Shown: positions 8,516 through 15,139 of the stretch, in pieces | Numbering within the stretch: the first letter of the stretch is position 1 | Layout: every line of letters starts with the position of its first letter | DNA from: a virus | Strand: one strand, 5' to 3' | DNA length: 64,000 bases | Virus record (IMG/VR): IMGVR_UViG_3300009175_000943 | Coordinates: 38,186 to 102,185 of that record | Notes under the pieces: generated by a model | The model's database searches: none | Told to the model about the DNA's origin: nothing | What the model saw: the letters and a program-made list of their open reading frames with translations, nothing else | Made by a program: the position numbers and the translations under genes

Positions 8516-9040
8516 ATGAAAATTGAATTACAATGTGAGATTTGTGGAAATAAGTTTGAGAGGAATGCAGGGGAGGTTAATAGGAACAAGAAACTTAACA
8601 GACGAGTATTTTGTTCTCTTGAATGCACTGGAAAAGGAACGCTGGATAATCTCCCAAAGGACAGGCGATATCATCCTGAAAATTTAATACCCGATAATCG
8701 GTTTGATGAGTTGTCACCGTTCAGATGGCACCTGAGAAATATGAGACGACGGCACAAACAATGCACGGTAACATTAGAAGACTTGCAGTTACAATGGGAT
8801 TCTCAACAAGGGATATGCCCATATACGGGTTGGCAATTAAAGCAAATGAGTTGTGGTAGTCGAAAGTTTCAATTGCCAAAGACCCCTGATCGAGCAAGTG
8901 TAGACAGAATTGATTCTTCTAAAGGTTACGAAAAAGGAAATATTGAATTTGTGGCGATGATAGTACAGTTTGCCAAGAACGGTTGGAATAGAGAAGACGT
9001 AATAGATTTTTGTAAAGCGGTTGTTGAACATACTGCTTGA
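8516..9040 (+). CDS. HNH endonuclease with N-terminal zinc finger
   Basis: I chose ATG 8516 (GGAGG at 8506-8510) rather than the in-frame ATG 8504, which lies inside a hairpin. The 174-residue protein has an N-terminal CEICGNKF...CSLEC zinc-finger-like segment and a C-terminal HNH-like nuclease: ICPYTGWQL followed by ASVDRIDSSKGYEKGNIEF. Phage homing endonucleases of this kind commonly sit beside conserved genes; here it directly follows the tmRNA. Confidence 0.8.
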   Translation: MKIELQCEICGNKFERNAGEVNRNKKLNRRVFCSLECTGKGTLDNLPKDRRYHPENLIPDNRFDELSPFRWHLRNMRRRHKQCTVTLEDLQLQWDSQQGICPYTGWQLKQMSCGSRKFQLPKTPDRASVDRIDSSKGYEKGNIEFVAMIVQFAKNGWNREDVIDFCKAVVEHTA

Positions 9041-9044
9041 GATT

Positions 9045-9100
9045 AAAAACGAGTGCGAAGCTGAGAGATTCGTAATCCCCCAACCTAACACTCGTTTTTT
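9045..9100 (+). terminator. Terminator with long structured loop
   Basis: AAAAACGAGTG (9045-9055) pairs with CACTCGTTTTT (9089-9099), followed by further T. The 33-base loop contains a CGAA/TTCG mini-hairpin. It closes the HNH gene. Confidence 0.75.
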
Positions 9101-9160
9101 GTTTGTTTAGGCTTGCATGAGCAGGCCCATTTTTTAACCCCCTTCAAAGGAGGAAGTGTT

Positions 9161-9661
9161 ATGAAGAGTTTGATCATCTCGGTGTGTGCGATTGCGTTGG
9201 TTTGTGTAGCCAGCATGTCTTTCGCAGTCGAACCCATCCCGGCTCCATGTGCGGCTAGCACTGGGGCAACCTGTCCGTGCGTGCAGCATCCGGTTTTGCA
9301 TGCAATCGTGGCAGTGCCGAAGGCAGTAGTAAATAAGGTTGGGTGCATTGTCGAGAAGGCAAGGCACAACCGTGAGTGCCGTTGCTCTACTTGCTGTAAG
9401 GCATGTACCCCAGCGGCCTGCGTTCCGGCATGTGCTCCAGTTGCACCCAAGGCTTGCGAGCCTGCTAAATGCGACAAGTGCTGCAAGGTGAAGATTCGTT
9501 GCCGTTGTAAGGTTCGCTGTGAGGCTCCCAAGTGCTGCGATGCACCCAAGGCTTGTGCAGCGGTGGTGGTAACACCTGTACCTCAGGCTTGTGCGCCAGC
9601 CGATTGTGGTTGCGCAGAAAAGAAGCACGGTAGACTTCATCGCTGCCGTTGCCAGTCGTAA
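9161..9661 (+). CDS. Secreted cysteine-rich protein
   Basis: The start at 9161 follows AAAGGAGGAAGTGTT. The 166-residue product has a clean signal peptide (cleavage after SFA). The mature chain holds about 26 cysteines, many in RCRC, KCC and AC-PxAC units among Lys, Arg, Pro and Ala. GC content is visibly higher than in its neighbours. It could be disulfide-linked in the periplasm or bind metal. I recognise no family. It is flanked by strong terminators on both sides, so it is a single-gene unit. Confidence 0.8.
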   Translation: MKSLIISVCAIALVCVASMSFAVEPIPAPCAASTGATCPCVQHPVLHAIVAVPKAVVNKVGCIVEKARHNRECRCSTCCKACTPAACVPACAPVAPKACEPAKCDKCCKVKIRCRCKVRCEAPKCCDAPKACAAVVVTPVPQACAPADCGCAEKKHGRLHRCRCQS

Positions 9662-9685
9662 CTTGCACTTCTTGTGCATTGTGAT

Positions 9686-9720
9686 AAACCCACCCGGCCT
9701 TTCGGCCGGGTGGGTTTTTT
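9686..9720 (+). terminator. Intrinsic terminator
   Basis: AACCCACCCGGCC / GGCCGGGTGGGTT stem with a TTTC loop and T6 tail, after the Cys-rich gene. Confidence 0.93.
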
Positions 9721-9743
9721 CGTGCGCTGATCGTATATAATAC

Positions 9744-10055
9744 ATGCAATTATTTGAAGAATATCTTGCCGAACATAATATGTTAGAGGCTGCTGGTGCT
9801 GCTCAAAAGCTACGATTATCTGGGCTATTAAAACTTGCACAACAGGGCATGTTAGACACCACTCGAATAGGTGACATGTATCAATTGTTTCGGCAGATTA
9901 TGGGTGTAATTCCAACACGTGCAGCCAATCCTTCTGATCCGAAATTTTTTGATAAATTACGAAAGATGTGTTGTGATAATATTTTTGATTATAAAGCACC
10001 GGAAGATCCCGATGGTGTTATTGCGGCATGGTTAAAAAGGAATCCTCAAGAGTAA
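9744..10055 (+). CDS. Unknown protein, 103 aa
   Basis: A mostly helical 103-residue protein (LFEEYLAEHNMLEAAG, LLKLAQQGML) with no recognised domain. The ATG lies only two bases after TATATAATA and has no ribosome-binding site; an internal ATG at 9780 is an alternative. Confidence 0.65.
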   Translation: MQLFEEYLAEHNMLEAAGAAQKLRLSGLLKLAQQGMLDTTRIGDMYQLFRQIMGVIPTRAANPSDPKFFDKLRKMCCDNIFDYKAPEDPDGVIAAWLKRNPQE

Positions 10056-10069
10056 TACTATATTAAAGC

Positions 10070-10327
10070 ATGTATAAATGCCAACTATGTGGAGAGATCG
10101 TTCCAAAAGGAACAGCGTGTCGAAAGGTTATCCTTGAGACTAGAAACAAAGAATATCCTGCCAGAAGAAAGGCTAATCAGGGATATGACCGTCGAGATGG
10201 CGGTAATTTTAGAAGTAATCGCAGTAGTGATAAAATGGACGATTATGGTGGTGTTGGGCATGAAACGGCCAAAGAAGTCAATGCTTGTGAAAAGTGTGCT
10301 CAGTTATACAAACCTGTGACCAATTAG
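10070..10327 (+). CDS. Small zinc-binding-like protein, 85 aa
   Basis: N-terminal CQLCGEIVPKGTAC and C-terminal CEKCAQLY give two CxxC knuckles separated by a Gly/Asn/Arg-rich, probably disordered linker. The two could form one zinc site. Function unknown. Confidence 0.7.
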   Translation: MYKCQLCGEIVPKGTACRKVILETRNKEYPARRKANQGYDRRDGGNFRSNRSSDKMDDYGGVGHETAKEVNACEKCAQLYKPVTN

Positions 10328-10389
10328 CCTTTTATTTACAATTCTTTTCTGCTATACTGCATGACATAAGATACTTCAGGGTGTAATTT

Positions 10390-11409
10390 ATGTCATCTGC
10401 TTCTGAACAAAGAAAATTAAACAAGCTTCTAACTGGCACGCCAACTCGGCCACCCAAGCAGGGATACGTATCAGAATCGCCATCTTTTGCGGGCGATTGT
10501 GGAATAGGGCCAGAAAAAGAGTATGGCAAGATGTGCCAGTGGAACACATGTGATGGGGTTAGATTTTTCCCTACGGGCGTAACAGTTAAGGAATTGCCTC
10601 CAGGTGTCTATGAACCAAAATACATTCCTACTCAGGGACATTATTTTGAAAAATTAGAGACCAAGACAGATGGCTTGATTCGTTTCCCTGAAACAAATTC
10701 TGAAAAGGTAATTAGTGAAATTCAGAATTTTTGGGAAAATGAGGAACTGTTCAGATTAAATCGGGTGATCTATAAGAGAGGCATCATTCTGTGGGGGCCA
10801 CCGGGATCTGGTAAATCATGCACAATCCAATTGGTCGTAGTGGATGTTATGAAGCGTGGTGGCGTTGTCTTTAAGTTTGATAATCATCCATCTACGTTTG
10901 TTGAATGTATGCGTCATTTTCGTGTCATTCAACCAACAACTCGGTTGGTGGTGTTGATGGAGGATTTGGACTCAATTCTTGAAAAATATTGCGAGTCAGA
11001 AGTATTGAATATATTGGACGGCGTAGAGAAAATTGAAAATGTGGTTTTCTTGGCGACCACTAATTATCCAGAAAAACTTGGTGACAGAATCATTAATCGG
11101 CCTAGTCGATTTGATAAACGATTCATGATGCCACATCCGAGAGCCAAGTCTAGGAAGATATTTTTTGATCATCTCTTTAGTTTTGGTGCTACCGATCCCA
11201 GCAAGTATGATTTAAGTTGTTGGGTTAAGGATACGGCTGGGATGTCCATTGCTCATCTAAAGGAGTTGTTTATTTCGGTATGTATTCAGGGTGATTCTTA
11301 TGGAGATGCTATAGAGACTTTGCGAGCAATGGTAGAGAATCCGCCAGATTCTTCAGAAGCGGAGCCAGAAAAGGGCATTGGTTTTGGAAAGGTGCCGATC
11401 ATTGATTGA
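10390..11409 (+). CDS. AAA+ ATPase
   Basis: The 339-residue protein has Walker A GPPGSGKS near residue 138, Walker B VVLMEDLD near residue 194, sensor-1 ATTNYPE and the Arg-finger region RPSRFDKR. The arrangement resembles BCS1/FtsH-like AAA modules. The N-terminal about 100 residues are unassigned and probably choose the substrate. It ends overlapping the acyl-carrier-like gene. Confidence 0.88.
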   Translation: MSSASEQRKLNKLLTGTPTRPPKQGYVSESPSFAGDCGIGPEKEYGKMCQWNTCDGVRFFPTGVTVKELPPGVYEPKYIPTQGHYFEKLETKTDGLIRFPETNSEKVISEIQNFWENEELFRLNRVIYKRGIILWGPPGSGKSCTIQLVVVDVMKRGGVVFKFDNHPSTFVECMRHFRVIQPTTRLVVLMEDLDSILEKYCESEVLNILDGVEKIENVVFLATTNYPEKLGDRIINRPSRFDKRFMMPHPRAKSRKIFFDHLFSFGATDPSKYDLSCWVKDTAGMSIAHLKELFISVCIQGDSYGDAIETLRAMVENPPDSSEAEPEKGIGFGKVPIID

Positions 11410-11656
11410 ACAAAAAATAATTGCAATTCTTGAAAAGGTATTAGGGAAGCAACATATAGTTCCTGAGTCTAGAGTTGTTGATGACCTTGGATGTTGCTCT
11501 ATTGTAGACGGCATGGAAATAGTGCTATTGTTACAACATGAGTTTAGAATAAATTTACTGATACAAGATTGTCATGAAATTGTAACGGTTCATGATTTGA
11601 TTAACAAAATTGAATCGTTAATTAAAAAACCATATAGTATACATTTGTGGGAGTAA
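11402..11656 (+). CDS. Acyl carrier protein-like
   Basis: The TTG at 11402 preceded by GGAAAGGTG is the likely start, giving 84 residues. The segment DDLGCCSIVDGMEIVLLL matches the ACP motif DLGxDSL..VEL, with one extra residue and the attachment-type Ser kept in CCS. ACPs carry acyl chains on phosphopantetheine. It overlaps the AAA gene by 8 bases and precedes a sugar-nucleotide dehydratase by 2, suggesting a small metabolic cassette. Confidence 0.65.
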   Translation: MIEQKIIAILEKVLGKQHIVPESRVVDDLGCCSIVDGMEIVLLLQHEFRINLLIQDCHEIVTVHDLINKIESLIKKPYSIHLWE

Positions 11657-11658
11657 TA

Positions 11659-12774
11659 ATGAAAAGAGTTCTTTTAACAGGTGTGGGTGGTTTTATTGGG
11701 TCGCACTGTCTCCAATACTGGTTAGAAAACACAGATTGGGAAATTATTGGTTTAGATTCTTTCCGTCACAAAGGAATCGTTAGTCGATGTAATGAGGTTT
11801 TCAAAAGATATGGAAATTCAAAGCGGGTTAGAATCTATATGCATGATTTGACGGTTCCGATTGATTGGCCGTTAGAGAATCAAATCATGGGAAGGAGTCT
11901 TGATGATCGGGGGGTTCTTACAGAAAAGCCAATTGATTATATTATTAACATGGCTTCTGATTCTGCTGTAGAGCGATCTACCACTGATCCCACACATTGT
12001 TTAAGAAACAATTATGAATTGATGGTTAACATGTTGGAGTTTGCCAGAAAGGCAAAGCCAAAGCTATTTGTTCATATTAGTACAGATGAGGTTTATGGAG
12101 AAGCACCACCGCTTCCTAGTCTAGGGCATCTTGAATGGTCGCCAATTGCCCCATCTAATCCATATGCGGCATCTAAAGCAGCCCAAGAAGCTTTAGCGAT
12201 TGCTTATTGGCGTACTTATGATCTGCCTGTGGTGATTACAAATTGCATGAATATAATCGGGGAATGGCAAGATCCAGAAAAATTCTTGCCTAAGATTATT
12301 CAATACGTTGCTACAGGTAAAGAAATGCCTGTGTATGCCGATAAGACCGATGGCCCTTCATTGACTAATCTTAGTGGTCACGGTGGAAATCATGCTGAAA
12401 ATAACCAAGGTTGGTATATTGGCTCTAGAATTTATTTGGATGCTAGAAATAAAGCTGATGCCATTAAATTTATTGCGTCCAACCTGCATCCTGCTCGTTA
12501 TAGTCAAGGAGCAAAACGACCAGATCGCTATAATATTTGTGGCGATACCGAATTGAATAATTTGGAATTGGCACGGGCAGTTGCTAAAATTATGGGAAAG
12601 GAACTTTTATATAAATTAATACCCAGTGAATCTGCCCGTCCAGGTTATGATAGGCGTTATGCTTTAGATGGAAGTAAATTGAGAAGTCTTGGTTGGAGAC
12701 AACCAATATCGTTTGATGAAACTTTAGATCGCATTATTAAATGGACTATGCAAAACAAACACTGGATATCATGA
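11659..12774 (+). CDS. NAD-dependent sugar-nucleotide epimerase/dehydratase
   Basis: The ATG at 11659 follows GGGAGTAATA. The 371-residue extended SDR protein has the NAD-binding TGVGGFIGSH, ISTDEVYGE, and the catalytic Tyr-Lys pair in YAASKAA. It resembles dTDP-glucose 4,6-dehydratase and relatives, which make activated deoxysugars. The exact substrate cannot be read from sequence. Glycosyltransferases elsewhere in the window are possible users of its product. Confidence 0.88.
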   Translation: MKRVLLTGVGGFIGSHCLQYWLENTDWEIIGLDSFRHKGIVSRCNEVFKRYGNSKRVRIYMHDLTVPIDWPLENQIMGRSLDDRGVLTEKPIDYIINMASDSAVERSTTDPTHCLRNNYELMVNMLEFARKAKPKLFVHISTDEVYGEAPPLPSLGHLEWSPIAPSNPYAASKAAQEALAIAYWRTYDLPVVITNCMNIIGEWQDPEKFLPKIIQYVATGKEMPVYADKTDGPSLTNLSGHGGNHAENNQGWYIGSRIYLDARNKADAIKFIASNLHPARYSQGAKRPDRYNICGDTELNNLELARAVAKIMGKELLYKLIPSESARPGYDRRYALDGSKLRSLGWRQPISFDETLDRIIKWTMQNKHWIS

Positions 12775-12793
12775 ATAAAATTAGGAGATATGT

Positions 12794-13048
12794 ATGTATG
12801 CATTTATTTTATGTGCCTTATTGGGGGCTTCGCCGCCTCCTTTGCACCCCACGCCTGCAATGAGGATAGAGTCGGTTTATCAAGATATGGAGAGGAATCG
12901 GGCTGTGCGAGTGACTCCAGGCTCTTTGCCATATCCATATCCTGCTCTTCCTAGTTATCCTACGCCATTTTCAGATCGACAGTCACCGTTTATTCAATCG
13001 TATTACAGTCCTTATTACAGCCCTTACTATTATCACTATTGGAGATGA
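12794..13048 (+). CDS. Small secreted Tyr/Pro-rich protein
   Basis: 84 residues, preceded by TTAGGAGATATGT. A short hydrophobic N-terminus (YAFILCALLGAS) could be a signal peptide. The C-terminus is strikingly aromatic (QSYYSPYYSPYYYHYWR). A similar aromatic tail ends the protein at 49073-49582. Function unknown. Confidence 0.65.
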   Translation: MYAFILCALLGASPPPLHPTPAMRIESVYQDMERNRAVRVTPGSLPYPYPALPSYPTPFSDRQSPFIQSYYSPYYSPYYYHYWR

Positions 13049-13107
13049 AATAATTTCCGGCTTACAAGCATACATATGTTTGATAACCAGAAATTATTGG
13101 GAGGCGT

Positions 13108-14043
13108 ATGGCAAAGTGGGAACGATTAAATACACAGAAGTTCATAGAGCGAGCTAAGACGGTGCATGGAAATACATATGATTATTCCGAAATCGTATAT
13201 GTGAAATCTACGGTAAAGGTTAAAGTAAAATGTAATAAGTGTGGACATAAATGGAAAATTTTACCACATAATCATTTGAAGGGCAATGGTTGTAAAAAAT
13301 GTCAATACAAGAAATTGTCACAAAACCAATCTCAAGGGCATGAAAATTTTGTGGCAGCAGCCAAGAAGGTGCATGGAGATAAATATGAATATGTAGGAAT
13401 GTACAAGAATGTACACGCACCGGTTCGTATAAAGTGTAATATATGCGGGGACATATTCAAACAAAGGGCTAGTAGCCACTTATCTGGATGCGGTTGCAAA
13501 AAATGTCAGTATCGTTGTTTACCGCAAAATCTTCCGATGTTAGTGAGTGTGTTTGAGGACAGATGTAGAATATTACACGATGATCGGTATGAGTATTATG
13601 GAGATTACAGAGGCAATCGTGTTAAAATAAAGATTAGATGTAAGAAACACGATTATGTGTTTATGCAGTTGGCAGGTGCGCATTTATATCACGAACAAGG
13701 CTGTCCTAAATGCGATGCATCTAAAGGCGAGTTGAAGATAGAAAAGTTTTTGCAAGTTAATGGATTTCAGTATGAGGCGGAAAAGAAGTTCCAAGGTTGT
13801 ATAAATAAATTAGAATTATCGTTTGACTTCTATCTTAGTGAACGGAATTTATGCATAGAGTATGATGGAGAACAACACTATAGGCCGATAGCATGTTTTG
13901 GTGGCAGGGGATATTTACAGAAAGTCAAACATCATGATGAGATAAAGTCAAAATTTTGTGCAGATAATAAGATTAGGCTTCTGCGAATACCGTTTTTTGA
14001 GTATAATCACATCGAGGAAATTTTGAGGAAAGAGATATGTTAA
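13108..14043 (+). CDS. DUF723-repeat homing endonuclease-like protein
   Basis: A 311-residue protein. Three repeats of about 55 residues each combine F..A..VHG..Y.Y with a zinc knuckle (CNKCGHKW, CNICGDIF, third copy degenerate) and HL.G.GCKKC, as in DUF723 DNA-binding repeats. The C-terminal part has LSFDFYL and CIEYDGEQHYRP, matching the Vsr-like (PD-D/EXK) nuclease core of phage homing enzymes. It lies between the two halves of the polymerase. Confidence 0.8.
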   Translation: MAKWERLNTQKFIERAKTVHGNTYDYSEIVYVKSTVKVKVKCNKCGHKWKILPHNHLKGNGCKKCQYKKLSQNQSQGHENFVAAAKKVHGDKYEYVGMYKNVHAPVRIKCNICGDIFKQRASSHLSGCGCKKCQYRCLPQNLPMLVSVFEDRCRILHDDRYEYYGDYRGNRVKIKIRCKKHDYVFMQLAGAHLYHEQGCPKCDASKGELKIEKFLQVNGFQYEAEKKFQGCINKLELSFDFYLSERNLCIEYDGEQHYRPIACFGGRGYLQKVKHHDEIKSKFCADNKIRLLRIPFFEYNHIEEILRKEIC

Positions 14044-14543
14044 GTCGTGTAGTCAGTGGTGGGCAGAGTGGATCGGACATTGCTGGTTTGATTGCAGCCA
14101 AGAAGTATGGTGTCGAAACCGGTGGATGGATGCCGCTGGGGTGGATTACAGAGAATGGACCTAAGCCGGAATACGAGCAAGAGTACGGATTGAAAGAACA
14201 CAAACCGGTTGCTGGAAAAGTCAATGACCATATAGCATATGTACTAAGGACTAAGGCTAACGCTAGAGACTCTGATGGTACTATACGATTTGCTTCAGAT
14301 TGGCGGTCTCCAGGGGAAACATGTACGTTGAAAGCAGTGCGGGAATACGGGAAACCAATCATTGATGTGGATGTTAAAAATCCAATTCCTATTGAGGAGG
14401 TGATTTCCTGGATTAAGGATCAAAACATTCAGACATTAAATGTAGCGGGGAACCGTGAAACTAAAAGCTTGGGCATCGGCAAGTTTGTAACCGAATACAT
14501 GTCCAAGTTGCTAGAGGCAATGGGGTTTCAACCAGTAACGTGA
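14037..14543 (+). CDS. Putative molybdenum carrier-like (SLOG family) protein
   Basis: The 168-residue protein opens VVSGGQSGSDIAGL and carries GGWMPLGWITENGPKPE and ARDSDGTIRF, the signatures of the family annotated as putative molybdenum carrier, a Rossmann-like SLOG fold that binds nucleotide-type ligands. Related phage proteins are widespread; biochemical role unproven. It overlaps the preceding gene by 7 bases. Confidence 0.78.
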   Translation: MLSRVVSGGQSGSDIAGLIAAKKYGVETGGWMPLGWITENGPKPEYEQEYGLKEHKPVAGKVNDHIAYVLRTKANARDSDGTIRFASDWRSPGETCTLKAVREYGKPIIDVDVKNPIPIEEVISWIKDQNIQTLNVAGNRETKSLGIGKFVTEYMSKLLEAMGFQPVT

Positions 14544-14567
14544 CCTAAGCCCATTGCCATAATCCTG

Positions 14568-14602
14568 GCCCCATCTCCGCCTTGCGGAGATGGGGCTTTT
14601 TT
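14568..14602 (+). terminator. Intrinsic terminator
   Basis: GCCCCATCTCCGC / GCGGAGATGGGGC stem, CTT loop, T6 tail. Confidence 0.93.
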
Positions 14603-14647
14603 GCTATAGTCTTGTATGGAAACAATCATTTACAGAAAGGTATAACA

Positions 14648-15139
14648 ATGGCAAAAGCTAAGTTTTGGAAAGCAGATTCAGTACAAGAAGTTGCGGAAGA
14701 GTTGATTCCCAAGTTTCATGCGGAAGTTACAGATTATAAGATTCGAGTCGATTATTGGTTTACGGATAAAGTGACCAAAAGAAACGGTAAGGAAGTTTGG
14801 GGCCTATGCCGCAAGGTATCGGGGTTCAATGCCGCTCAAGCATCGGATAATCCAGAGGGCGAAGAATTTTATGCAATTATTGTGCCCGAGATTATTTGGA
14901 CGGCTCTTTCTCAGAAGGGAAAGATGGCTTTGGTGGATCACGAACTTTGTCATATTGGTGTAGAATATGATGCTGATGAAGAGGGTGATGCTAGTGAAGA
15001 TGCTGTGAAGAAGCGTGTTGTGCCGCATGACATGGAAGAATTCCTTTGTATCAATCGTCGTTACGGCAATTGGCAGGATGATGAGATGGCTGCGGTTAAG
15101 GCTGTTGTGAAGGATGAAGATACCGAAGAGGATGAATGA
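14648..15139 (+). CDS. Phage-type metallopeptidase
   Basis: The start at 14648 follows GAAAGGTATAACA. The 163-residue protein resembles the putative phage metallopeptidase family, with LVDHELCHIG as the HExxH zinc motif and a C-terminal PHDMEEFLCI region that may give the third ligand. The tail is acidic. The ATG of the polymerase C-half overlaps its stop (ATGATGG), so the two are co-translated. Confidence 0.8.
   Translation: MAKAKFWKADSVQEVAEELIPKFHAEVTDYKIRVDYWFTDKVTKRNGKEVWGLCRKVSGFNAAQASDNPEGEEFYAIIVPEIIWTALSQKGKMALVDHELCHIGVEYDADEEGDASEDAVKKRVVPHDMEEFLCINRRYGNWQDDEMAAVKAVVKDEDTEEDE

Noticed and set aside
9085-9840. Minus-strand frames opposite the Cys-rich protein
   Set aside because: Antisense shadows in a GC-richer gene; they cross two terminators and lack starts with ribosome-binding sites.
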